DNA of 55,069 nt from Ruminococcus sp. AM22-13 (lineage in GTDB: Bacteria; Bacillota; Clostridia; Lachnospirales; Lachnospiraceae): the NCBI RefSeq assembly GCF_003471165.1, contig NZ_QRIL01000022.1, forward strand, positions 11,860 to 66,928. Reading direction: 5' to 3'. Below the pieces are notes generated by a model that saw only the letters and a list, made by a program, of their open reading frames with translations, was not told the DNA's origin and ran no database searches. Positions 1 to 6,672 of the stretch are shown piece after piece (the first letter of the stretch is position 1; every line of letters begins with the position of its first letter). The position numbers and the translations under genes are program-made.

Positions 1-90
1 ACACCGTCCCCGCGGCAATCGCTTTGTCCGCAAAAACAGTGTTCTTAGTGCGCCTTCAGGGGTTCGAACCCTGGACACCCTGATTAAGAG
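1..90. repeat. attL-side direct repeat (tRNA-Lys 3' half plus terminator)
   Basis: This segment matches 9942-10031 with a single difference (G at 48 against A at 9989) and diverges exactly after base 90. It contains the anticodon-loop-to-acceptor part of tRNA-Lys(CUU) and most of the tRNA terminator. The usual reading is that the incoming element rebuilt the tRNA at the other end and displaced this host fragment. The repeat may continue left of the window. Confidence 0.9.
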
Positions 91-102
91 GAATCAGCGT
101 TG

Positions 103-435
103 TTATTTTGGTATTGTTAAATCTATTATTATCTCCCCTATTTCACCAATCTTTTGTTTTATTACCTGAAAAGCTGCCAATAATGTTTCCGGATCATTAA
201 TGATCAATATGTAAATAATTTCAATTGCAAGTGCCAGCAGAACCCCGATCAGGATACATTTGACAGCACTCGGTTCCCGGTGTCGTCTTTTTCGTAATTC
301 ATGTTCTACCATCTTTTCATGGTTGTCTTTCCATTTGTTGTAGTTATAAATTTGTTCCGCTTCCCTCTGGGCATTTTCAATTTTTGCTCTTTGTACGGTT
401 TCATCCAGGAAGTGCTTTGAATTTTTGTTATTCAT
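103..435 (-). CDS. Small single-pass membrane protein co-transcribed with the repressor
   Basis: 110 aa, not recognised. The N-terminal half is charged and probably helical; residues about 58-80 form one hydrophobic membrane segment; a short amphipathic tail follows. It starts 9 nt after the repressor stop with no clear Shine-Dalgarno, which suggests translational coupling to the repressor. Being expressed with the lysogeny repressor while the structural genes are off makes it a candidate for superinfection exclusion or another lysogenic function, but that is inference from position only. It could also be a small coat or assembly protein misplaced in the leftward unit. Confidence 0.75.
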   Translation of the reverse strand: MNNKNSKHFLDETVQRAKIENAQREAEQIYNYNKWKDNHEKMVEHELRKRRHREPSAVKCILIGVLLALAIEIIYILIINDPETLLAAFQVIKQKIGEIGEIIIDLTIPK

Positions 436-444
436 AGTGATTTT

Positions 445-786
445 TTATCCAATCTGTGAATCTGATAATTTTGTTTCCTGTGGCATATAAGGTTGAAGAC
501 TTAACTTTACGATCTCTTGTGTTCTTGCATCAGCTTTCTTATAAGCTTGAATTACTTCACTTTCTTCTTTTGTTAAATTTTCATCTGCATCTTTTCCAAA
601 CAATATATAGTCTGCTGAAACTGCGAATATTTCGCAAATAGTTTTAATCTGGTCTATCGTTGGCTTTGACTTATTATTCTTCCAATCTGTTAACGGACTT
701 TTCTTTAATCCCAGTTTTTCGCCTATTTCCTTACCTGTTATGTGATTTTCTTTACATAAAAAATTGATTCGTTCGTAGGTGGACAT
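445..786 (-). CDS. XRE-family phage repressor
   Basis: 113 aa with an N-terminal Cro/C1-type helix-turn-helix (residues about 5-62, including GKEIGEKLGLKKSPLTDW) and a short charged C-terminal helix. There is no peptidase domain, so it is not a LexA-like self-cleaving repressor. Its start follows a strong AAGGAGGG. The gene faces away from the rest of the phage, with two identical TGCGATATTTTCGCA sites in the gap; one lies in the spacer of the rightward promoter. This is the layout expected for a lysogeny repressor that shuts off rightward transcription and perhaps its own. Induction would need a separate antirepressor or a host signal, none of which is obvious here. Confidence 0.88.
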   Translation of the reverse strand: MSTYERINFLCKENHITGKEIGEKLGLKKSPLTDWKNNKSKPTIDQIKTICEIFAVSADYILFGKDADENLTKEESEVIQAYKKADARTQEIVKLSLQPYMPQETKLSDSQIG

Positions 787-804
787 TTTCCCTCCTTACA
801 CTTT

Positions 805-819
805 TGCGATATTTTCGCA
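805..819. promoter_or_regulatory. Probable repressor operator 1
   Basis: TGCGATATTTTCGCA, an interrupted palindrome (TGCGA/TCGCA arms). It is identical to the site at 835-849 and placed exactly 30 bp from it, close to three helical turns, on the same face of the DNA. It sits just upstream of the repressor start and could serve autoregulation. Confidence 0.75.
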
Positions 820-827
820 TTTAGTTC

Positions 828-856
828 TTGACATTGCGATATTTTCGCATTATAAT
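828..856 (+). promoter_or_regulatory. Rightward phage promoter with operator in its spacer
   Basis: Perfect sigma-A hexamers: TTGACA at 828-833, a 17-bp spacer, and TATAAT at 851-856. The second repressor palindrome (TGCGATATTTTCGCA, 835-849) fills the spacer, so bound repressor would block RNA polymerase directly. Transcription would run into the early genes at 1007 and 1211. Confidence 0.85.
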
Positions 857-1006
857 CAAAACTGTAAAAAGTGATACCTTTATTACTTTGTTAATATTCA
901 ATTTTACCATTACAAGCTGTATTTTTCAACGAGTTTTGTTCTAAATTACCAGTAATGTAATTATGTCCAAACAGTGCAAGACTATAAATATTCAGGAGGT
1001 GCTTCA

Positions 1007-1201
1007 ATGTTATTGGGATGGTTAGTATATCAGGAAAGAAAAGACCTGCCGCAGGACTTAGCCCGTCAGTTAAAGGCAGCCTTTACATCAGAGATCGATG
1101 CAAGGCATTACGCTTCACTGATGAGAAATGTAAGTGTGATGGCTGGTTATAAAGATACCTATGTAGTAAAGAAATCAGACATTGATGTAAGTCGTGTATG
1201 A
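1007..1201 (+). CDS. Small early phage protein of unknown function
   Basis: 64 aa, first gene of the rightward unit, about 145 nt after the -10 hexamer. I chose the ATG at 1007 because AGGAGG lies 7-8 nt upstream; the upstream in-frame ATG at 974 has no ribosome binding site. The protein is mixed alpha/charged with no membrane segment. It is followed 9 nt later by the ribbon-helix-helix-like gene, so the two are probably co-translated. Its early position suggests a role in gene control or replication, but no family is recognised. Confidence 0.7.
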   Translation: MLLGWLVYQERKDLPQDLARQLKAAFTSEIDARHYASLMRNVSVMAGYKDTYVVKKSDIDVSRV

Positions 1202-1210
1202 GGTGCTCTT

Positions 1211-1546
1211 ATGGCTAAGAAAAATAACCTCAAATCCATCCGCCTGTCTGATCAGGTGATGGACTATGTGATCAACTTTGAAGGGGACGGTTTTAACCAG
1301 AAGTTCGAGAACCTTGTCCTGTTCTGTATGGAACAGGAAGAATCTAAGAAACAGAGGATTACCCTTTTAGATCAGCAGATTGCCGGACAGTATAAAAAAC
1401 TCTATGCTCTCCAGCAACTTTCTTCTAAGATCGGGGATGTCCGCAGGGCTCTCACCCATCTGGAATGGCGGACAAATGACCTGTCTAAACTTTTGGATGA
1501 ACTGCTGGAAGATAAAGACGCTGATCCGAAACTGCCTTTCTCCTGA
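1211..1546 (+). CDS. Ribbon-helix-helix-like protein with coiled-coil tail
   Basis: 111 aa. Residues about 8-40 (KSIRLSDQVMDYV then FNQKFENLV) fit a ribbon-helix-helix DNA-binding fold, a pattern also seen in small plasmid and conjugative-element regulators. Residues about 45-100 are long, charged and heptad-like, so the protein is probably a coiled-coil dimer. A GAGGTG ribosome binding site precedes the ATG. It directly precedes the folded non-coding region, so it might bind there or act as a second regulator. The function is inferred from fold resemblance only. Confidence 0.7.
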   Translation: MAKKNNLKSIRLSDQVMDYVINFEGDGFNQKFENLVLFCMEQEESKKQRITLLDQQIAGQYKKLYALQQLSSKIGDVRRALTHLEWRTNDLSKLLDELLEDKDADPKLPFS

Positions 1547-1733
1547 TTCTGCGCAGTAAGTCAGTCAAGGGTGAGCGAAGCTCATTCATCTTGACCCTTG
1601 ACGGACTGGACACAGCCAGTACAGAGAATCAGACAGGAAGGATGGGAAGCCTGCAGGGTGAGCATCCTTCTTGATTACCCTCATGTACTCCTGTCCTGAG
1701 TTCTTTTCCTTATCAGGGATATGTCACACCGGT

Positions 1734-1936
1734 ACAGACAAATCCAGCTTTTTCAGCGGCCGCTGTCTTCATTATTCAGGAGACAAAAGTCAAGGTCTCC
1801 GCAGGAGCCCGAAGGGTTTAACCTTTACTTTTGGCTCTGTTGAACGGGCGGCAGCCTATCCCCGGCACGACAGGGAAATCCGGCTTTTTACTTCAATCTG
1901 CCGGGACTCTCCCGCATACCGGGGACAGACAATTAT
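1734..1936. repeat. Structured direct repeat, copy 1
   Basis: Aligns without gaps to 2067-2269 at a 333-bp offset; the last 163 nt (from 1774) are nearly identical. It folds into a stem 1784-1796/1821-1833 enclosing two mini-hairpins (CTCC-GCA-GGAG and CCC-GAA-GGG), then a nested hairpin with CCCCGG 1860-1865 / CCGGGG 1919-1924 and CCGGC 1880-1884 / GCCGG 1900-1904. The motif GGGAAATCCGGCTTTT occurs in it, and a weaker version opens the unit. Confidence 0.85.
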
Positions 1937-2066
1937 AGATTTTCCCTCCTTCCGTCTCTGTGTTATTCCGGCAGTATGTACGGACTGACCTTTAAAACGT
2001 CTTTTCCTTGGCTCGCATGAGTCAGGAAGGAAAAGGTGTTTTAATGGGAGGGACGGGACACTCTGG

Positions 2067-2269
2067 ACAGGGAAATCCGGCTTTTACAGCGTCCATTATG
2101 TTTATCATTCAGGAGACAAAAGTCAAGGTCTCCGCAGGAGCCCGGAGGGTTTAACCTTTACTTTTGGCTTTGCTGGACGTGCAGTACTCTATCCCTGGTG
2201 CGACAGGGAAATCCGGCTTTTTACTTCGATATGCCGGAACTCTCCTGCATACCAGGGACAGACAATTAT
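2067..2269. repeat. Structured direct repeat, copy 2
   Basis: Same architecture as copy 1. Differences preserve pairing: C1863-G1921 of copy 1 is T2196-A2254 here, T1879-G1905 becomes T2212-A2238, and G1873-C1913 becomes the wobble G2206-T2246. Both strong copies of GGGAAATCCGGCTTTT in this unit are 136 bp apart, the same spacing as in copy 1. Confidence 0.85.
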
Positions 2270-2455
2270 CTTGACCCTCCCCCTTTGTGCAGCATAACGC
2301 TGTGGAGGGTTTACATAAATCATCGAAACATTAACTATCTCTTTCCCCCGGACTTCCGGGGACGGTAACAGCCCCATTGTGGGATTACATATTAACCAAT
2401 GCCTTTCCTGCTCTTATACAGGTCTGGCAGAATTTTTCAAAGGAGGTTCATGATT

Positions 2456-2785
2456 ATGAACAAAATGAAGATCTTAGTAACTTATGCAGGTGTATGGAAA
2501 ATGGATAACGGAAGCTCCGGCATGACACTGAACTATTTCATGTACGGTGAGAACGGTGAGCAGATGATCTCCCGGGTGGATGCTACAGGCGGACCTGTCG
2601 GACAGCAGAGGGCGAAATGTTCCCTTGACCCATCCATGAGACAGAAGATCACATTTGTACCCGGTATCTATGATGCAACAATGGGAATGAAGATCGGAAG
2701 TGACGGCAAACCTGTCCTGACTGTGGAAGATCTTGATTTCTGCAGCCGTGTACAGATCCTGCTGGAACAGCCTGAAAAGAAATAG
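2456..2785 (+). CDS. Candidate phage ssDNA-binding protein (pV-like position)
   Basis: 109 aa, small, soluble, beta-rich by composition, with no signal or membrane segment. The ATG at 2456 is favoured because AAGGAGG ends 9-10 nt upstream; the ATG at 2450 is too close to it. It lies between the folded non-coding region and the virion genes, where inoviruses commonly encode the pV-type protein that coats new single strands. The assignment rests on size and place, not on a motif. An early-middle regulator is the alternative. Confidence 0.55.
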   Translation: MNKMKILVTYAGVWKMDNGSSGMTLNYFMYGENGEQMISRVDATGGPVGQQRAKCSLDPSMRQKITFVPGIYDATMGMKIGSDGKPVLTVEDLDFCSRVQILLEQPEKK

Positions 2786-2802
2786 GAAGGTGACTGAATG
2801 GC

Positions 2803-3228
2803 ATGGCGGATATATTCACAGACGGTCCTGTTTTTGAAGAGGATCAGGGAACAGTTCCGGAACCTGTTGCACCAGCCCCGGCAGTACAGCCGGCTGCTAC
2901 ACCGGTACCAGTACCGGATCAGCAGGACACTGTGGCTGATCAAACTGACACTTCTGGCAGTTCCCCTGATACTGCAGGGCAGGAACCTGGTCAGGGAGTG
3001 GAAGAAGTTCCGAACGCTGGTACAGTAGACTATACTGCATTACTTGAACAGCTGATCCAACAGAATAAAAAGCAGCAGGAATTAATGGAGACTCTGGTCA
3101 AGGAAAATAAGAAGCTTGAACAGGATATAAAGAATATCCAGAATGCTATGCCTGCCATGATGTGTATGCTGGGAGTGATTATCGGGGTTCTCCTGTTACA
3201 TATACTTGCTTCTTATATCCGGCCATAG
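2803..3228 (+). CDS. Membrane-anchored coiled-coil protein with acidic Pro-rich N-terminus
   Basis: 141 aa. Residues 1-75 are acidic and rich in Pro, Ala, Val and Gln; 78-112 form a Gln/Lys/Glu coiled coil; 113-137 are one hydrophobic segment ending near the C-terminus. There is no signal peptide, so the orientation is uncertain. Start 2803 is preferred over 2798, which opens another frame, because only this frame gives the coiled coil and anchor. It is the first of three small membrane proteins before the major coat gene, so a minor virion or assembly-site protein is likely. No family is recognised. Confidence 0.75.
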   Translation: MADIFTDGPVFEEDQGTVPEPVAPAPAVQPAATPVPVPDQQDTVADQTDTSGSSPDTAGQEPGQGVEEVPNAGTVDYTALLEQLIQQNKKQQELMETLVKENKKLEQDIKNIQNAMPAMMCMLGVIIGVLLLHILASYIRP

Positions 3229-3243
3229 ATAGGATTTTTATTT

Positions 3244-3447
3244 ATGTTGAATGAATTAGTGGGACTTGATGGATTTCTTGATTATTTTTTGCCGATATGC
3301 TGCCTTATTATTGGCTGGTGCAATTTTTTAATCAATAAAAAAAATTCATCAGAAATAGAGAAATTTGTAAATTTTTCTGTAGCAGTATTTTTTTCATTTA
3401 TGTTTATTTTTTGGCTTTTATTTAAGATTATAGCTTTGGTGAAATAA
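3244..3447 (+). CDS. Small two-span membrane protein
   Basis: 67 aa with two hydrophobic spans (residues about 12-30 and 43-65) separated by a short polar turn rich in Asn, Lys and Ser. It is much more AT-rich than its neighbours, which may mean a separate origin. It lies 15 nt after the coiled-coil gene and 4 nt before the next, so it belongs to the same operon. A minor tip protein (pVII/pIX-like) or an assembly helper is possible; nothing in the sequence decides. Confidence 0.65.
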   Translation: MLNELVGLDGFLDYFLPICCLIIGWCNFLINKKNSSEIEKFVNFSVAVFFSFMFIFWLLFKIIALVK

Positions 3448-3451
3448 AAAT

Positions 3452-3691
3452 ATGGAAAATGAAGAATTATTAACAACTCCGGAAGCAGAGACAGAGGACA
3501 CTGTTGAGATAACAGACGGTGAACCAAAAGTCTCGGAAGCTCCCCAGCAGACAGAAAGCTTAACACTTGCTGTTGAGGATTACAACATGATAGCGGTGAA
3601 ATCAATTCCGATCGGATCCCTAAGCGGCGCCATCTTCATGATAATAGGGTTTGCGTATCTTGGGATTGTTCACATATTTAAAAAAGTTTAA
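3452..3691 (+). CDS. Small protein with acidic N-terminus and C-terminal membrane anchor
   Basis: 79 aa. Residues 1-50 are strongly acidic (Glu, Thr, Pro); 52-75 form a membrane segment with a glycine-rich start, followed by a basic Lys-Lys-Val end. The acidic-hydrophobic-basic order resembles inovirus virion proteins without a signal peptide, such as pVII/pIX-type tips. Its stop overlaps the purine-rich ribosome binding site of the major coat gene. Role inferred from architecture and position. Confidence 0.7.
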   Translation: MENEELLTTPEAETEDTVEITDGEPKVSEAPQQTESLTLAVEDYNMIAVKSIPIGSLSGAIFMIIGFAYLGIVHIFKKV

Positions 3692-3710
3692 GGAAAGGTG
3701 GTTTTTTACT

Positions 3711-3980
3711 ATGAAATTCATGAATCTGAAAAAGAAAATTGCCCCTGCATTAATGGGTGGAGCTCTTGCAGTTGCTACTGCTGTTCCTGCATTTGCAGCT
3801 GAAGCTGGTACTGGTCTTTCTTCTGTTGAGACAGCACTGACAACATCCTTTACCAGCGTTGGAAGTTCTATGACAAGCCTTGTCGGAAAGATCCTTCCGA
3901 TTGCACTTCCGATCATGGGAGCTCTTCTCCTTGTTGGATTTGGTATCAAAGCATTTAAGAAAGTTGCAAATAAAGCCTGA
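3711..3980 (+). CDS. Major coat protein (pVIII-like)
   Basis: 89-aa precursor. Basic N-terminus and hydrophobic core (residues 1-29) end in AFA, a clear signal peptidase I site, leaving a mature protein of about 60 aa that starts AEAGTG. A polar helical stretch is followed by a membrane span (about 60-80) and the basic tail GIKAFKKVANKA, strikingly like the GIKLFKKF end of the Ff pVIII coat protein. The tail would contact the phage DNA. Start 3711 is chosen for its purine-rich ribosome binding site; the in-frame start at 3651 lies inside the previous gene. A strong terminator follows at once, as expected for the most abundant phage product. Confidence 0.93.
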   Translation: MKFMNLKKKIAPALMGGALAVATAVPAFAAEAGTGLSSVETALTTSFTSVGSSMTSLVGKILPIALPIMGALLLVGFGIKAFKKVANKA

Positions 3981-4011
3981 CGGTTTTCAGAACGGATTAC
4001 TTACTTGGTGT

Positions 4012-4047
4012 AAGGTGAGGGAGGGAGACACCTTCCTCACCTTTTTT
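4012..4047 (+). terminator. Terminator after the coat gene
   Basis: A 13-bp stem (4012-4024 with 4031-4043, one G-T pair), a 6-nt loop and a run of six T. It would separate abundant coat transcripts from the adhesin gene. Confidence 0.88.
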
Positions 4048-4054
4048 ATGCAAA

Positions 4055-4118
4055 TGTATCTCAAAAATAACGCAGCATGAGCCGGATCCGGATTACTGCA
4101 GCAAAGAAACGAGATACA
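4055..4118. repeat. TGTATCTC palindromic element A
   Basis: Arms TGTATCTC (4055-4062) and GAGATACA (4111-4118) lie 48 bp apart, with an inner CCGGATCCGG palindrome and CTGCAG. Related elements are at 6619-6672 and 8786-8849. The right arm abuts the ribosome binding site of the pIII-like gene. Confidence 0.85.
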
Positions 4119-4132
4119 GGAAAGGGGGAAAC

Positions 4133-5746
4133 TTGAAAAGGATAAAGAAAAGACTTGTGGCGGTGATACTGGCAGTCAATATGCTGGTCATCGGAATCTT
4201 TGGATCATACCAGACAGCTCAGGCTACAGCGTTAGCAGGGTTTGGTGCTGCTGAGGTATTGGAAAGTATTTTGTTAGGTTTTGGAATCTCTATTTTTACC
4301 GCTGATACGATTAAAAACGGAACCAGTGCCGCATGGTGGGACACTGACGGATCAGCAGCGTTAAAACCATATTATGATGACCTAGAACAGGCATATGAAG
4401 AACAGAGGTTTAAGGTAATTAATGGCGGTGGTGGTCAGGATCCCCAGCCATCCCCAACACCAGCTCCGGGGAATACTCCTATCCCATTTCCAACAACTGC
4501 TCCTGTACCGGGTGACATTCCAACCTTTAAAGAACTGGTTGCTCCTGCATTGGCTGGTACTGCAGCAGTTATTAATATGACACAAGGGGCATGGGAATGT
4601 ATGAGTAAGGCGGTTTCTAGTCTTTGGGACGGATTAATGGATAATACTCCTCCAACATCTGATTTAAAAGGAAATCCCTTTTCAGAATCTTCTACATTAA
4701 TTGGTAAAGTTGTTGGTACTCGATTGAATTCTCGTTATGGTTTAATTACGGATACTCAATATTTATATAGTATTCGAAATCCTGTTCCTTCAGATATGGG
4801 ATTTAAAGGGACAATTACAGAAGGATCTAAAGGTTTGAATAAGTTTGATTTGAGTATTTGTTCATATCCTTCATGGGGCTTTAATTCTAATAATTATCGT
4901 ATTAAATATTATTGTTTGTCTGTATCATCTGTAGGAAAATCAGATTCTTTGATAGGTTCTACTTCTTCTCCTCCAGTTGATCAATCTATGTACGCTGATA
5001 TTGAATCAGTTTCATATAGTTATGAATTTTATGTTCCTTATATTATAAATGGCGTTTCTCATTCCGCAGATATTAGACCAGATGATAAAGAAGTAATATG
5101 GGTTCATCCAGATCTGCAGGACACTTATAAAAATAATGGTAAGCTGGAATATCCTCAGCAAGCTCCGCGACCTTTACAGATTCCTACCGCTGATCAGTTA
5201 GCTGATACTGTTAAGAAATTAAACCCTGAAATTAATCCAAATTATTCTCCGGAAATAGCACCCAGTTATATTCAGGAATTGATTCAGCAGCTGCAGAAGC
5301 AGCCTGATCCGAATCCAAATCCAAACCCAAATCCGAACCCTGACCCCAATCCTGATCCCAATCCTGACCCGAATCCCGACCCGAACCCTGATCCGAACCC
5401 TGATCCTGAAGTGACACCTAAACCAGATGAAGATACTTCTAATGATATTGATCCTAAGAATTATACAGCTGATCTGAAAAAGATTTTTCCGTTCTGTATC
5501 CCTTTTGATCTGGTTCATCTGATTCAGGCATTTGAAGCAGAGCCGGAAGCTCCGGTGTTTGAGTTTCCTTTTGACCTGGAATTAGAAAATCCCTGGACTG
5601 GTAAGAAGATCCTTGATTATCATCATGTATTCAAGCTTGATATGTCAGACTATGAACCTGTGATCAAGATCTTCCGGATCTTCGAGATTATATTTTTTAT
5701 AATCGGATTGCTGATGATAACCCGACAACAGATGATTAAGGGGTGA
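4133..5746 (+). CDS. Minor coat / adsorption protein (pIII-like)
   Basis: 537 aa starting at TTG after AAAGGGGG. Residues 1-31 are a signal peptide ending in AQA. Residues about 100-120 are a Pro/Thr linker; about 165-330 are a Ser/Tyr/Asn-rich domain encoded by visibly AT-richer DNA; about 391-425 are a run of Pro-Asn/Pro-Asp repeats. The C-terminal domain (FPFCIPFDLVHL and an acidic Phe/Pro stretch) ends in a membrane anchor at about 512-530 and a short basic tail. Signal, receptor domain, flexible linker and C-terminal anchor are the pIII plan. It would sit at the virion tip, bind the host surface and release virions. The receptor domain is the part most likely to be exchanged. Confidence 0.88.
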   Translation: MKRIKKRLVAVILAVNMLVIGIFGSYQTAQATALAGFGAAEVLESILLGFGISIFTADTIKNGTSAAWWDTDGSAALKPYYDDLEQAYEEQRFKVINGGGGQDPQPSPTPAPGNTPIPFPTTAPVPGDIPTFKELVAPALAGTAAVINMTQGAWECMSKAVSSLWDGLMDNTPPTSDLKGNPFSESSTLIGKVVGTRLNSRYGLITDTQYLYSIRNPVPSDMGFKGTITEGSKGLNKFDLSICSYPSWGFNSNNYRIKYYCLSVSSVGKSDSLIGSTSSPPVDQSMYADIESVSYSYEFYVPYIINGVSHSADIRPDDKEVIWVHPDLQDTYKNNGKLEYPQQAPRPLQIPTADQLADTVKKLNPEINPNYSPEIAPSYIQELIQQLQKQPDPNPNPNPNPNPDPNPDPNPDPNPDPNPDPNPDPEVTPKPDEDTSNDIDPKNYTADLKKIFPFCIPFDLVHLIQAFEAEPEAPVFEFPFDLELENPWTGKKILDYHHVFKLDMSDYEPVIKIFRIFEIIFFIIGLLMITRQQMIKG

Positions 5747-5753
5747 TGATTTT

Positions 5754-5990
5754 ATGATTAAGTTTATGAAAGAGATCCTGGACAAGCTGCTGTCCGTGAT
5801 CCTGTCCCTGCTTCCGCTCTCTCCCTTTGCGGATGCCATTGATAACCTGTCCCAGCTTCCCTATCTTGGCTATCTGAACTATTTTGTCCCGGTGGGGACT
5901 TGCCTCAAGATCGGGACGGCCTGGCTTGCTGCTATCGCACTCTTCTATCTTTACAGTGTGTTAGCCCGTTGGATTAAACTGATTGAGTGA
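5754..5990 (+). CDS. Minor coat protein (pVI-like)
   Basis: 78 aa with an amphipathic N-terminal helix and two hydrophobic spans (about 10-25 and 45-70), ending in a basic ARWIKLIE tail. It starts 7 nt after the pIII-like stop with AAGGGGTGA upstream and is followed 13 nt later by the Zot gene. In inoviruses pVI sits between pIII and pI and partners pIII at the virion end; size, hydrophobicity and position all fit. No sequence motif is specific. Confidence 0.75.
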   Translation: MIKFMKEILDKLLSVILSLLPLSPFADAIDNLSQLPYLGYLNYFVPVGTCLKIGTAWLAAIALFYLYSVLARWIKLIE

Positions 5991-6003
5991 TTGAGGTGAT
6001 TGT

Positions 6004-6618
6004 ATGATTTTCTTATACTCCGGGACTCCCGGATCAGGGAAGAGCCTGCATGTAGCAGAACGGTTGTATCATCTGCTCCGTGCCGGTCGTCCGACTGTGT
6101 GCAACTTCCCCATTAACTTAAACCGTATCCCTAAGAAAAAGCGTGATCTGTTCTGTTACAAAAGTAACCTTGAGATTACTCCAGAGTTCCTGATCGAGTT
6201 CTCTCAGAAACATTTCCAGGGTAAGAAAGTAAAAGAGGGTTCCCTGCTCCTGGTCATTGATGAGTGTCAGCTGATGTTTAATGCCAGGGATTGGAGCAAG
6301 TCCGGACGTGATAAATGGCTTTCATTTTTTACGCTGCACAGACATTACGGCTATGACGTTATTCTGGTCGCCCAGTTTGACCGGATGATTGACCGCCAGA
6401 TCCGGAGCTTGATCGAGTATGAATACATTCACAGGAAGGTAAGTAACTTTGGTCTGCGTGGAATGTTCCTCTGTGCGGTCATGCTGTCTCCGAAGCTTTT
6501 TATTAGTGTAAAGATCTGGTACCCGATGAAGGAGAAAGTAAGCAGTGAATTTTTCAAGTGTAAACGGAAATATTACTCGCTATATGATACTTACCTGATG
6601 CTGGATGCCCCGGAGTGA
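6004..6618 (+). CDS. zot: Zot/pI-family virion assembly ATPase
   Basis: 204 aa. Walker A is GTPGSGKS at residues 7-14, Walker B is LLLVIDE at 81-87, and HRHYGYDVILVAQ near 112-124 fits the sensor region of the Zot family. A moderately hydrophobic stretch (about 147-170) may be the inner-membrane segment. Zot/pI proteins power extrusion of the phage DNA through the membrane while coat proteins replace the ssDNA-binding protein. It is shorter than the roughly 350-400 aa proteins of Gram-negative phages because it lacks a long periplasmic region, sensible for a host without an outer membrane. The name is historic; no toxin activity is implied. Confidence 0.92.
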   Translation: MIFLYSGTPGSGKSLHVAERLYHLLRAGRPTVCNFPINLNRIPKKKRDLFCYKSNLEITPEFLIEFSQKHFQGKKVKEGSLLLVIDECQLMFNARDWSKSGRDKWLSFFTLHRHYGYDVILVAQFDRMIDRQIRSLIEYEYIHRKVSNFGLRGMFLCAVMLSPKLFISVKIWYPMKEKVSSEFFKCKRKYYSLYDTYLMLDAPE

Positions 6619-6672
6619 TGTATCTCATTTCCTCCGGATCTGCCAGGCTTGCTGCAGAAATTTTGAGATACA
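6619..6672. repeat. TGTATCTC palindromic element B
   Basis: Arms TGTATCTCA (6619-6627) and TGAGATACA (6664-6672), extended by one more pair to ATGTATCTCA/TGAGATACAT, with CTGCAG in the inner right side. It follows the Zot stop codon directly and opens the GC-rich intergenic region. Confidence 0.85.

Larger units (their letters stand above)
1547..2440. other. Densely folded non-coding region of the inovirus
   Basis: About 0.9 kb with no credible gene but many stems. These include arms 1559-1572/1594-1607 (13 of 14 pairs), an 18-bp stem 1992-2009/2027-2044 with two G-T wobbles, a stem between GAAGGATG and CATCCTTC near 1640-1670, and CCCGG/CCGGG near 2346-2361. Embedded are two copies of a roughly 200-nt unit at a fixed 333-bp offset. 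In Ff-type phages the main intergenic space carries the packaging signal and origins, so those roles are natural candidates; a large structured RNA is the alternative. Which strand is functional cannot be decided by eye. Confidence 0.75.

Noticed and set aside
1671..1988. 105-codon open frame in the folded phage region
   Set aside because: It runs across repeat copy 1 and its stems, has no ribosome binding site, and the homologous copy 333 bp on does not keep the frame open.
1734..2269. CRISPR-like repeat pair
   Set aside because: Only two long copies with internal folding and no regular short repeat-spacer pattern or cas genes.
3651..3710. Longer N-terminus for the major coat protein
   Set aside because: The extra codons overlap the previous gene, lack a ribosome binding site and would bury the signal peptide.
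5307..5408. Short tandem repeat as a separate element
   Set aside because: It encodes the Pro-Asn/Asp linker of the pIII-like protein in frame, so it is protein structure and not an inserted repeat.
6004..6618. Zot as a toxin gene
   Set aside because: The sequence is the assembly ATPase core only; the toxin activity tied to the cholera phage protein lies in a region absent here.
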